Below, piece by piece: positions 1 to 7,075 of a stretch of 12,877 bases of DNA (positions within the stretch are counted from its first letter, which is position 1; each line of letters begins with the position of its first letter). The notes below the pieces were generated by a model that did not search any database, was not told where the DNA came from, and saw only the letters and a program-made list of their open reading frames with translations. The stretch is from Oscillospiraceae bacterium (GTDB lineage: Bacteria; Bacillota; Clostridia; Oscillospirales; Ruminococcaceae), in assembly GCA_900768705.1 (NCBI GenBank), contig CAAGEB010000065.1:1-12877 (forward strand), in the 5' to 3' direction. Made by a program: the position numbers and the translations under genes.

Positions 1-114
1 CCGTCTGCTGCGTCAAACCTCCTCGCAAGGCATACAGCCTTGCTTCGTCGGCTTTCCTTGCAGCCGACGCACCCTGCCGATTTTCTCTGTTCAAACCGGT
101 TTTTAGAGATGCCC
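1..114. repeat. 114-bp dispersed direct repeat, copy 1
   Basis: This stretch is identical, base for base, to 12760-12873 and in the same orientation. The match stops at the shared GCCC; the next bases differ (TAAAGT here, ATAA in the other copy). The left edge coincides with the window edge, so the copy may extend further. Read on the minus strand it begins GGGCATCTCTAAAAACCGG and contains the palindrome AAACCGGTTT flanked by TCTCT/AGAGA, a perfect 8-bp stem CGTCGGCT/AGCCGACG, and a perfect 7-bp stem GCAAGGC/GCCTTGC around a TGTAT loop. It lies about 10 bp downstream of the transketolase C-half stop codon. No U-run follows the stems, so it is not an obvious terminator. No transposase or clear terminal inverted repeats are visible. 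It could be a MITE-like or REP-like element or a structured RNA. Confidence 0.9.
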
Positions 115-124
115 TAAAGTTATT

Positions 125-1060
125 TTATTTTCCCACTGCCGCCTTTGCAACAGCTGCAATATTCTCTGCGGACAGTCCGAACTCCTTCAGCAAATCCTTT
201 GCGGGACCGCTGTGACCGAATACATCCTTAACTCCGATTTTGATGACGGGAACAGGACACTCCTCCAATACCACATCTCCCACAGCAGATCCCAGACCGC
301 CGATAACGCTGTGTTCCTCTACGGTAATAATCTTTCCCGTTTCTCTTGCGGCTTTTACGATTATTTCACGGTCAATAGGCTTTATGGTATGAATATTGAT
401 TATGCGAGCGTCAATTCCCTGCTGAGCAAGAGCCTTGCCTGCTTCAACCGTTTCCGCAACCATAAGTCCTGTGGCAATAATTGTAACATCCTTGCCGTCT
501 TTAAGGGTAATACCCTTTCCAACTTCAAATTTATAGGTGCTTTCATCATTAAATACCGGAACCGCCAGTCTTCCGAACCTTAAATAGGTGGGACCTACAT
601 AATCCGCCATTGCAAGCACTGCTGCCTTAGCTTCCACATAGTCGGCGGGGTTGATTACCGTCATACCGGGAATTGACCTCATAAGCGCAATGTCCTCGTT
701 GCACTGGTGTGTTGCGCCGTCCTCGCCTACTGAAATACCCGCATGGGTAGCACCGATTTTTACATTAAGGTTGGGATAAGCAATTGAATTTCTGATAATC
801 TCGAATGCTCTTCCCGCTGCAAACATTGCAAAGGAGCTGGCAAATACAAGCTTGCCTGTGGCTGCAATTCCCGCAGCAACGCCCATCATATTCTGCTCCG
901 CAATACCGCAGTTAAAGTGCTTTTCCGGGTATGCTTTTCTGAAAATCGAAGTCTTGGTTGCAGGGGACAGGTCGGCGTCCAGTACAATCAGATCGGGACG
1001 CTTTTCCGCAAGTGCGCAAAGACCGTCTCCGTATCCCTCACGAGTTGCTTTCTTATCCAT
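125..1060 (-). CDS. Transketolase, C-terminal subunit
   Basis: This is the C-terminal half of a split thiamine-diphosphate transketolase (pyrimidine-binding plus C-terminal domains), about 311 residues, usual for the stand-alone subunit. With the N-terminal subunit encoded just upstream it should form the enzyme that moves two-carbon ketol units between sugar phosphates in the non-oxidative pentose phosphate pathway, in the cytoplasm. The segment NCGIAEQNMMG near residues 50-60 carries the conserved glutamate that activates the thiamine ring. GEDGATHQ near 112-119 is the family's substrate/cofactor loop. EEHSVIGGLGSAV near 248-260 is typical of the C-terminal domain. The ATG start at 1060 shares one base with the upstream TGA (TGATG), with GAAGGGAG at 1070-1077 as ribosome binding site. 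A GTG one codon earlier (1063) is an equally spaced alternative. A related role such as 1-deoxyxylulose-5-phosphate synthase is unlikely, because those enzymes are not split this way. Confidence 0.93.
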   Translation of the reverse strand: MDKKATREGYGDGLCALAEKRPDLIVLDADLSPATKTSIFRKAYPEKHFNCGIAEQNMMGVAAGIAATGKLVFASSFAMFAAGRAFEIIRNSIAYPNLNVKIGATHAGISVGEDGATHQCNEDIALMRSIPGMTVINPADYVEAKAAVLAMADYVGPTYLRFGRLAVPVFNDESTYKFEVGKGITLKDGKDVTIIATGLMVAETVEAGKALAQQGIDARIINIHTIKPIDREIIVKAARETGKIITVEEHSVIGGLGSAVGDVVLEECPVPVIKIGVKDVFGHSGPAKDLLKEFGLSAENIAAVAKAAVGK

Positions 1061-1908
1061 CACTTTACACTCCCTTCAAGCTCTTCCAGGTGCGCATTAA
1101 GCTGCTCAATTGCCTTATTGTATTCATCTTCGCCGGGAGCTTTTCCATGCCAGTCGGCAATGTTCTCCATATAATCAACGCCTTTGCCCTTTGTGGAACG
1201 CATAACTATCATTGTAGGCTTTTGGATAACGGTTTCTGCTTCATTGAACGCCTTTTCCATTTCGTTGAAATCGTGACCGTTGATGTTGATGACATGCCAG
1301 CCGAACGCACGGAATTTCTCGTCAATGGGATACGGGGACATAACCTCGCTGATTTTACCGTCAATCTGAAGATTGTTGTTATCCACAACAGCAACCAGAT
1401 TATCCAACTGGTAATGACTTGCGAACATAGCCGCTTCCCATACCTCGCCTTCCTCAATTTCGCCGTCTCCGAGAACAGCGTAAACCTTATAGGAATCGCA
1501 GGAAATTTTTCCGGAAAGAGCCATTCCGCAGGCGGTGGAAATACCCTGTCCCAGCGATCCGGTACTCATATCCACACCGGGGATTTTTATGCAGGGGTGT
1601 CCCTGAAGTCTGGAATCGATTTTACGAAGGGTTTTCATCTCATCCATCGGGAAAAAGCCCCGCAATGCCAATGCGGCATACAAAGCAGGTGCGCCGTGTC
1701 CCTTTGACAAAACCATTCTGTCACGGGTGGGGCTTTCGGGATCCGAAGGATCCACATTCATACGGTGCATATAAAGGTAGGTAAGCAAATCTGCAACCGA
1801 AAGCGAACCGCCGGGATGACCCGCCTTTGCATTGAAAATACCTTCGATAATGCCAATTCTTACCTTTGTGGCAGCAATTTCAAGCTGCCGAACCAACTTA
1901 TCGTCCAT
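1060..1908 (-). CDS. Transketolase, N-terminal subunit
   Basis: This is the N-terminal (pyrophosphate-binding) half of a split transketolase, about 282 residues. The thiamine-diphosphate/Mg motif is clear: GDGEIEEGEVWEA near residues 147-159, followed about 25 residues later by the paired asparagines in VVDNNNLQ. GHPGGSLS near 30-37 and SKGHGAPALY near 68-77 are transketolase hallmarks. The open frame reaches an upstream ATG at 1920, but no ribosome binding site precedes it. GGAGG lies inside that extension, five bases before the ATG at 1908, so the protein is taken to start MDDKLVRQLE. Its TGA overlaps the start of the C-terminal subunit by one base, the arrangement expected for translational coupling of two subunits made in equal amounts. 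A 48-bp gap separates it from the HAD phosphatase gene upstream. Confidence 0.93.
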   Translation of the reverse strand: MDDKLVRQLEIAATKVRIGIIEGIFNAKAGHPGGSLSVADLLTYLYMHRMNVDPSDPESPTRDRMVLSKGHGAPALYAALALRGFFPMDEMKTLRKIDSRLQGHPCIKIPGVDMSTGSLGQGISTACGMALSGKISCDSYKVYAVLGDGEIEEGEVWEAAMFASHYQLDNLVAVVDNNNLQIDGKISEVMSPYPIDEKFRAFGWHVININGHDFNEMEKAFNEAETVIQKPTMIVMRSTKGKGVDYMENIADWHGKAPGEDEYNKAIEQLNAHLEELEGSVK

Positions 1909-1913
1909 CAGTG

Positions 1914-1919
1914 CCTCCA
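1914..1919 (-). promoter_or_regulatory. Ribosome binding site deciding the transketolase N-half start
   Basis: The sequence TGGAGG lies five bases upstream of the ATG at 1908 and falls inside the four-codon extension that begins at 1920. Upstream of 1920 the sequence is AAAGCAAAATATACAAA, which has no Shine-Dalgarno core. The site therefore favours the shorter protein. Confidence 0.7.
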
Positions 1920-1956
1920 TTTTGTATATTTTGCTTTGAGATAATCTCCGCTTTTA

Positions 1957-2760
1957 TCACAGCTTTTCGATATAATCGATTATTTCGGAAACTGCGCCGC
2001 TGTTGTTATCACAAACCACCAGATCCGCTGCCTCCTTCACAGGCTGCAGGGCGTTTCCCACAGCAACGCCCAGTCGGGCTTTCTTTATCATTGCAAGGTC
2101 GTTCATATAATCCCCTGCCGCAACGGAAAACTTATCTTCCGCATTCAGTATTCGTATCAGCTCGGCAAAGCCCCGTGACTTGTCAACGCCGTATGGCAGA
2201 CATTCGCAGAAAATACTGTCGCTGCGAACCCATTGAGCGTCGTTGAAACCACAATCGTGAACTGTTTTCTCAACCTTATCGATTATATCCGGTTTTCCGA
2301 TAAACAGGAATTTCAGCCAGCCGCCGTCGGGAATTTCACTCAACGGTCTGCGGTCGGGAATTATTCCTCCCATATCCAAATGCCGCTGTTCCTCCTCATT
2401 AATTATCGGAACATAGAAAGTGTCCTCTGTAAGGATTTCCACAGCGACTTCGGGAAACCGCTCTGTTATATAATTTATATATTCCCGTGCGTGACTGCCG
2501 ATTTCGCCATGCCACAGAAATTTTTCCCGTGAAAAATCATATACCGCCGCACCGTTGAACAGAACCGCAGGAATATCAGGCTCCAGAATACCGAGAACCC
2601 GATTTGCCATCGCAATGCCCCGTCCCGTTGCCGCAGTAAAAAGACCGCCCTTACGGCGAAACCGCTTTATTGCCTCCATATCCTTGGGCAGTATTTTCTT
2701 GTCATCGGTAAGCAGTGTGCCGTCAAGGTCACACATAAATATTACCTTTTTGAAATCCAT
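1957..2760 (-). CDS. Cof-type HAD-superfamily phosphatase
   Basis: This 267-residue protein belongs to the Cof/YidA subfamily of haloacid dehalogenase-like hydrolases, cytoplasmic Mg-dependent phosphatases of small phosphorylated metabolites. All four motifs are present: DLDGTL at 11-16 with the nucleophile Asp11 and acid/base Asp13, Thr45 in AATGR, Lys194, and the metal-binding GDYMND at 216-221. The stretch of about 110 residues between motifs II and III is the large C2-type cap of this subfamily. The substrate cannot be read from sequence. Family members act on sugar phosphates, flavin or pyridoxal phosphates, often with broad specificity, so its place just before transketolase hints at sugar phosphates but does not prove it. 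The gene starts only two bases after the RluD-like stop, with GGGGAG about 12 bases upstream of its ATG. Confidence 0.9.
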   Translation of the reverse strand: MDFKKVIFMCDLDGTLLTDDKKILPKDMEAIKRFRRKGGLFTAATGRGIAMANRVLGILEPDIPAVLFNGAAVYDFSREKFLWHGEIGSHAREYINYITERFPEVAVEILTEDTFYVPIINEEEQRHLDMGGIIPDRRPLSEIPDGGWLKFLFIGKPDIIDKVEKTVHDCGFNDAQWVRSDSIFCECLPYGVDKSRGFAELIRILNAEDKFSVAAGDYMNDLAMIKKARLGVAVGNALQPVKEAADLVVCDNNSGAVSEIIDYIEKL

Positions 2761-2762
2761 AG

Positions 2763-3656
2763 CTATTCAATGCTCCCCAGGAATTTTACAAAATAATCGG
2801 GCAATTCACTGTCAAACTCCATATATTCTCCGGTGCGGGGATGAACAAATCCCAGCTTTTTGGCGTGCAGGCACTGTCCGCACAGCCAACCGGGTTTACC
2901 ATTGCCATAAACCGGATCACCCGCCACCGGATGACCGATATAGGACATGTGAACACGAATCTGATGAGTGCGGCCCGTTTCCAAACGAACCCGCAGGTGA
3001 GTATATCCTGCAAAGTTCCGAATTACATAGTAATGTGTGACCGCTTCCCGAGAATTTTCGGCGGTTACGCACATACGCTTGCGGTCGGTTTTATGCCGTC
3101 CGATAGGAGCGTTCACCACACCATCCTGCTTAACTGCGCCGCAGACAACCGTGCTGTATTCCCTTGTAAAGCTGTGATCCTTTATCTGTTCCGAAAGGGA
3201 CAGATGAGCAAAATCATTCTTCGCCACCATCAGCAGTCCGCTGGTATCCTTGTCAATACGATGCACAATCCCGGGTCGGATTTCTCCGTTTATTCCGGAA
3301 AGTCTGTCTTTGCAGTGATAGAGCAGAGCGTTCACCAGCGTACCGCTGTAATGCCCTGCCGCCGGGTGTACAACCATACCCTTCGGTTTGTTTACCACCA
3401 GAAGATCCTTATCCTCATACACAATATCCAGCGGTATGTTTTCGGGAAGAATATCACAGCTTTTCGGCTCGGGTATCTCCACCGAAATCAATGAGCCTTC
3501 TGCGGGAATAAATTTCTTGTCGGAGGGCTTTCCGTCCACCAGCACGGAATTCTCCTCAATAAGCCGCACCGCCGCCGTTCGGGAAAGCGGGGTATTGTCG
3601 GAAACAAGCTTATCAAGCCGCGCACCGCCGCCGGCGGTAAATTCAATTTTCTCCAT
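2763..3656 (-). CDS. RluA/RluD-family 23S rRNA pseudouridine synthase
   Basis: This is an RNA pseudouridine synthase that isomerises uridines, probably in 23S rRNA; it corresponds by context to ylyB of B. subtilis. An S4 RNA-binding domain fills roughly residues 10-60 (GARLDKLVSD at 11-20, then LIEENSVLVDGK). The catalytic domain follows, with HRIDKDTSGLL at 132-142 holding the catalytic Asp135, NKPKGMVVHPAAG near 89-101, and the late ETGRTHQIRVHMSYIGHPV motif of the RluA group. The frame stays open to 3755, but the S4 domain begins right after the ATG at 3656, so a 297-residue product is chosen, close to the usual family length. That start overlaps the end of lspA by 14 bp with no strong ribosome binding site, so translation is probably coupled to lspA. 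The exact target uridines cannot be assigned from sequence. Confidence 0.92.
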   Translation of the reverse strand: MEKIEFTAGGGARLDKLVSDNTPLSRTAAVRLIEENSVLVDGKPSDKKFIPAEGSLISVEIPEPKSCDILPENIPLDIVYEDKDLLVVNKPKGMVVHPAAGHYSGTLVNALLYHCKDRLSGINGEIRPGIVHRIDKDTSGLLMVAKNDFAHLSLSEQIKDHSFTREYSTVVCGAVKQDGVVNAPIGRHKTDRKRMCVTAENSREAVTHYYVIRNFAGYTHLRVRLETGRTHQIRVHMSYIGHPVAGDPVYGNGKPGWLCGQCLHAKKLGFVHPRTGEYMEFDSELPDYFVKFLGSIE

Positions 3657-4200
3657 TGCTGTCCGAAGCTTCGGAAGAGCTTTCCGCACTGTCAGTGATT
3701 TCTGCGGAAGCTCCCGCCTGCTTTTTTCTCCTGTGTTCACCGATTTCCTCAACAAGCAGTGAAATAAACAGCATTACGGCACCAACCACCGCACAGATAT
3801 CCGCAAAATTAAATATGGGGAAATTTATCAGCCTGACATCAATAAAGTCAACCACTCTTCCTTCATTGAAAATCCTATCAATCAGATTGCCCAGACCGCC
3901 GCCGATAATCAGGGAAAACGCCGCCATATTCACAGGGCGTTTCACCTTTTTCATTATCATCATAACCAACAGCCCGAAAAGCACCGCTGAAGTAAGAACA
4001 ATCAGCAGGGTGGTTTTGCCGCTCATGCTGCTGAAAGCAGCACCGTTGTTGGTGCAGTAATAGATGTTCAGAACCTCGGTATCACCGATTTGTAGTAAAT
4101 TGATTTTGTCATGAAGCTGCATATTGGATACGATAGCCCATTTTGTAAGTCTGTCTATCCCAACCAGCACCACGGACAATAAAAGCCAGATATATTGCAA
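3643..4200 (-). CDS. lspA: Lipoprotein signal peptidase (signal peptidase II)
   Basis: This integral membrane aspartyl protease cleaves the signal peptide from prolipoproteins after lipid attachment. The protein has 185 residues with four hydrophobic segments, near 2-24, 63-84, 92-108 and 130-151. Family motifs are visible: D16 in the first helix region, TNNGAAFS at 50-57, GGGLGNLIDRI at 100-110, RVVDFIDV at 115-122 and FNFADI at 130-135. The catalytic pair should be Asp118 and Asp134. The start is a TTG with GAGGG six bases upstream; there is no suitable ATG nearby. Residues 155-185 form a Ser/Glu/Ala-rich cytoplasmic-looking tail longer than in many homologues, and its coding sequence overlaps the start of the pseudouridine synthase gene. 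It follows ileS by 36 bp. The ileS-lspA neighbourhood is common in bacteria. Confidence 0.96.
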   Translation of the reverse strand: MQYIWLLLSVVLVGIDRLTKWAIVSNMQLHDKINLLQIGDTEVLNIYYCTNNGAAFSSMSGKTTLLIVLTSAVLFGLLVMMIMKKVKRPVNMAAFSLIIGGGLGNLIDRIFNEGRVVDFIDVRLINFPIFNFADICAVVGAVMLFISLLVEEIGEHRRKKQAGASAEITDSAESSSEASDSNGEN

Positions 4201-4236
4201 AAATAACCCTCTTCTCCGGAATATACCGATTAAAAA

Positions 4237-7044
4237 TTATTCGCCGAAATCAACCTTTACCACTGCTGCGCAGCGTTTGCAGAGCTGAGGATACTCACTG
4301 TCGCTGCCCACGGTATCATCATATTTCCAGCACCGTGCGCAGGCTTCGCCGGACTTCTTAACAACTGTTACGGAACAGCTGCTGCCCTTGTATTCGCCCT
4401 CTCCGCCGATACTAACATTAACCTTGGAAACAATGCAGGCATCCGCCAGATCGGTTTCAAGAGCCTTAATGCTTTCATCATCGGAAAATACGGTAACTTC
4501 TGCCTCCAGAGGCTTGCCGATAACCTTTTCACTGCGCTTCTGCTCCAGTGCCACCAGAACATCGTCACGAACGCCGTGAATCTTCTCCCACTTTGCCTCA
4601 TCGGCGGTAACGCCTGTCTTTTCGGGCATCTGATTGAAGACAACGCTTCTCAGGTCGTCCTCTTTCTTATGAGGCATATAGCTCCAGATTTCGTCCGCAG
4701 TAAAGCAGAGAATCGGCGCAATAAGGCGTACCAGTGCGTCAAGAATTACATACATTGCAGTCTGAACGGATTTTCTCGCAGGTGACTTTTTGCCCTCGCA
4801 GTACAATGTATCCTTAACGATATCCAGATAGAAATTTGACATATCAACAACGCAGAAGCTGATTATTGTGTGATATGCAAGATAATAATCCATGGTTTCA
4901 TAGGCGGACTTTACCTTGTCGATAACTTCGTCCAGCCTTGCAAGCGCCCACTTGTCCAGATCACGAAGCTTATCGAAATCCACCATTTCGGTGTTGGGAT
5001 CGAAATCGTTTCCGTCGCCCAGATTGCCCAGAATAAAGCGGGCTGTGTTGCGGATTTTACGATAACTTTCGGAAAGCTGAGACAGCATATCCTTTGATAC
5101 GCGGATATCGGCATGATAATCCAGAGAAGCAACCCACAGACGCAGAACATCCGCACCAAAGTCCTTGATTATTTCCTCGGGAAGAATTACATTGCCCTTG
5201 GACTTGTGCATCTGCTGACCCTTGCCGTCAACTACCCAGCCGTGGGTGCAGACAGCCTTGTAGGGAGCTTTGCCGGTTGTTGCAACGGAAGTGAGCAGAG
5301 AGGACTGGAACCAGCCTCTGTACTGATCGCAGCCTTCAAGATACATATCCGCAGGCCACGACAGCTCGGGACGCTCCTGAAGAACAGCCGCATGGGAACA
5401 GCCGCTGTCGAACCAGACATCAAAAATATCCATTTCCTTGCGGAATTTTCCGCAGCCGCACTCGCACTTCACCTCAGCGGGAATAAACTCGGAGGGATCC
5501 TTCTCGTACCATGCATCGGAGCTTTCCTTTCTGAACATATCGGAAATAGCCTTGATGGTGGTATCATTTATAACAGTCTTTCCGCATTCCTCACAGTAGA
5601 GCATAGGAATCGGCACGCCCCATCTTCTCTGACGAGAAATGCACCAGTCGGAACGCATATTAACCATATTCTTGATGCGTTCTTCGCCCCACTCGGGAAT
5701 CCACCTGACTTCCTCAATTGCCTTGATGGTTTCGGGCTTGAATTTATCCACATTGCAGAACCACTGATCGGTTGCACGGTAAATAATCGGCTCGTGGCAG
5801 CGCCAGCAGTGAGGATAGGGGTGGACGATCTTCTGCATGGCAAGCAGTGTGTTGTCGTCCTCAAGACGCTGAGCAATAGCCTTGTTTGCGTCGGTAGTTT
5901 TAAGACCCGCAAACTCTCCCGCCAGCTCTGTCAGTACGCCCTTTTCGTCAACGGGAACAATAATCTCAAACATTCCCTTGTATTTCTGACAGACCTCAAA
6001 GTCCTCCACACCAAAGCCGGGAGCAGTATGAACGCAGCCTGTACCGCTGTCGAGAGTAACATGATTTCCGATAATAACCGGTGACTTTCTGGGCATAAAG
6101 GGATGATTTGCCTCGATAAGCTCCAGCTCCTCGCCTTTGAAATGACCAACAGTGCTGTATTTATTAATTCCGACGGTTTTCATAACCTCCGGTACAAGCT
6201 CCTCCGCCATAAGCAGATACTCGCCGAAGGATTTGCTTTCTTCGTCCTCAACCTTAACGAAGGTATAATCATAGTTGGGACCGAGGCAGATTGCCAGATT
6301 TCCGGGCAAAGTCCATGTTGTGGTTGTCCAGATAACTATATATGCCTTGGAAAGGTCAATTCCCAGATCGGCAAACTTTCCCTTGTCGTCGGCAAGCGGG
6401 AATTTTACATAGATAGAATAGCAGGGATCATCCTGATACTCAATTTCCGCCTCTGCCAGAGCAGTGTTGCAGTCTGCGCACCAATAAACGGGCTTGAGTC
6501 CCTTATAGATATAGCCTTTCTTGACCATTTCGCCGAATACCTCGACCTGCTTTGCCTCGAACTCGGGTTTGATGGTAAGATAAGGATTATCAAAATCTCC
6601 CCACACGCCCAGACGCTTGAACTGCTTTTTCTGATCGTCCAGACAGGACAGGGCAAACTGACGGCAGCTCTTGCGCAGTGTTACCGGATCAACAGCTCCG
6701 CTGTCCACGCCCAGCTGCTTGGTAGCCTTCAGCTCAATGGGAAGTCCGTGACAATCCCAGCCTGGAACATAATTGGCATTGTAGCCGGTCATAGACTTGT
6801 ATTTAACTATAATGTCCTTGAGAACCTTGTTAAGAGCCGTTCCAAGATGAATATTTCCGTTGGCATAGGGAGGACCATCGTGAAGGGTATAAGAAGGCTT
6901 TCCCTTGTTCTTTTCGGAAAGAGCATAATAAAGCCTTTCTTCCTCCCACTTTTCCAACATCTGCGGCTCTCTCTTGGGAAGATTGGCACGCATGGGGAAG
7001 TCGGTTTTAGGCAGATTAACAGTATTGTTAAGATCAACTGACAT
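4237..7044 (-). CDS. ileS: Isoleucyl-tRNA synthetase
   Basis: This class I aminoacyl-tRNA synthetase charges tRNA-Ile and hydrolyses mischarged Val-tRNA. At 935 residues it has the normal length for the bacterial type. Domains in order: nucleotide-binding fold with PPYANGNIHLGTALNK at 58-73 (HIGH region) and GWDCHGLPIE at 95-104; the editing domain with WTTTTWTLPGN at 239-249 and GTGCVHTAPGFGVEDF at 334-349; return of the catalytic core with DVWFDSG at 542-548; the KMSKS loop as QMHKSKGN at 611-618; the anticodon-binding domain; and a C-terminal zinc site from C902, C905, C922 and C925. That C-terminal finger argues for the ordinary bacterial enzyme rather than the eukaryote-like, mupirocin-resistant IleS2. 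The HIGH, KMSKS and editing signatures each differ from the consensus. AAGGAGA lies six bases before the ATG. Only 31 bp separate it from divIVA, leaving no room for a T-box leader. Confidence 0.98.
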   Translation of the reverse strand: MSVDLNNTVNLPKTDFPMRANLPKREPQMLEKWEEERLYYALSEKNKGKPSYTLHDGPPYANGNIHLGTALNKVLKDIIVKYKSMTGYNANYVPGWDCHGLPIELKATKQLGVDSGAVDPVTLRKSCRQFALSCLDDQKKQFKRLGVWGDFDNPYLTIKPEFEAKQVEVFGEMVKKGYIYKGLKPVYWCADCNTALAEAEIEYQDDPCYSIYVKFPLADDKGKFADLGIDLSKAYIVIWTTTTWTLPGNLAICLGPNYDYTFVKVEDEESKSFGEYLLMAEELVPEVMKTVGINKYSTVGHFKGEELELIEANHPFMPRKSPVIIGNHVTLDSGTGCVHTAPGFGVEDFEVCQKYKGMFEIIVPVDEKGVLTELAGEFAGLKTTDANKAIAQRLEDDNTLLAMQKIVHPYPHCWRCHEPIIYRATDQWFCNVDKFKPETIKAIEEVRWIPEWGEERIKNMVNMRSDWCISRQRRWGVPIPMLYCEECGKTVINDTTIKAISDMFRKESSDAWYEKDPSEFIPAEVKCECGCGKFRKEMDIFDVWFDSGCSHAAVLQERPELSWPADMYLEGCDQYRGWFQSSLLTSVATTGKAPYKAVCTHGWVVDGKGQQMHKSKGNVILPEEIIKDFGADVLRLWVASLDYHADIRVSKDMLSQLSESYRKIRNTARFILGNLGDGNDFDPNTEMVDFDKLRDLDKWALARLDEVIDKVKSAYETMDYYLAYHTIISFCVVDMSNFYLDIVKDTLYCEGKKSPARKSVQTAMYVILDALVRLIAPILCFTADEIWSYMPHKKEDDLRSVVFNQMPEKTGVTADEAKWEKIHGVRDDVLVALEQKRSEKVIGKPLEAEVTVFSDDESIKALETDLADACIVSKVNVSIGGEGEYKGSSCSVTVVKKSGEACARCWKYDDTVGSDSEYPQLCKRCAAVVKVDFGE

Positions 7045-7075
7045 AAGCTATCTCCTTAAATTTTATATGTAATAA

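Noticed and set aside
958..1707. A 249-codon plus-strand open frame opposite the transketolase genes
   Set aside because: It is antisense to two genes with clear motifs, shows no recognisable domain and has no convincing ribosome binding site. It is a mirror of the coding bias on the other strand.
1921..1956. A terminator between the HAD phosphatase and transketolase genes
   Set aside because: Only a tiny GAGA/TCTC hairpin is present, with no U-tract.
3657..3755. N-terminal 33-residue extension of the pseudouridine synthase
   Set aside because: The extension is Lys/Arg-rich sequence read from within the end of lspA in another frame. The S4 domain begins right after the internal ATG at 3656.
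5113..6084. A 323-codon plus-strand open frame opposite ileS
   Set aside because: It lies wholly within ileS, whose motifs are continuous on the minus strand. The antisense peptide resembles no family I know.
6103..7041. A 312-codon plus-strand open frame opposite the start of ileS
   Set aside because: It is antisense to the conserved catalytic and editing domains of ileS, and no promoter or ribosome binding site was seen.
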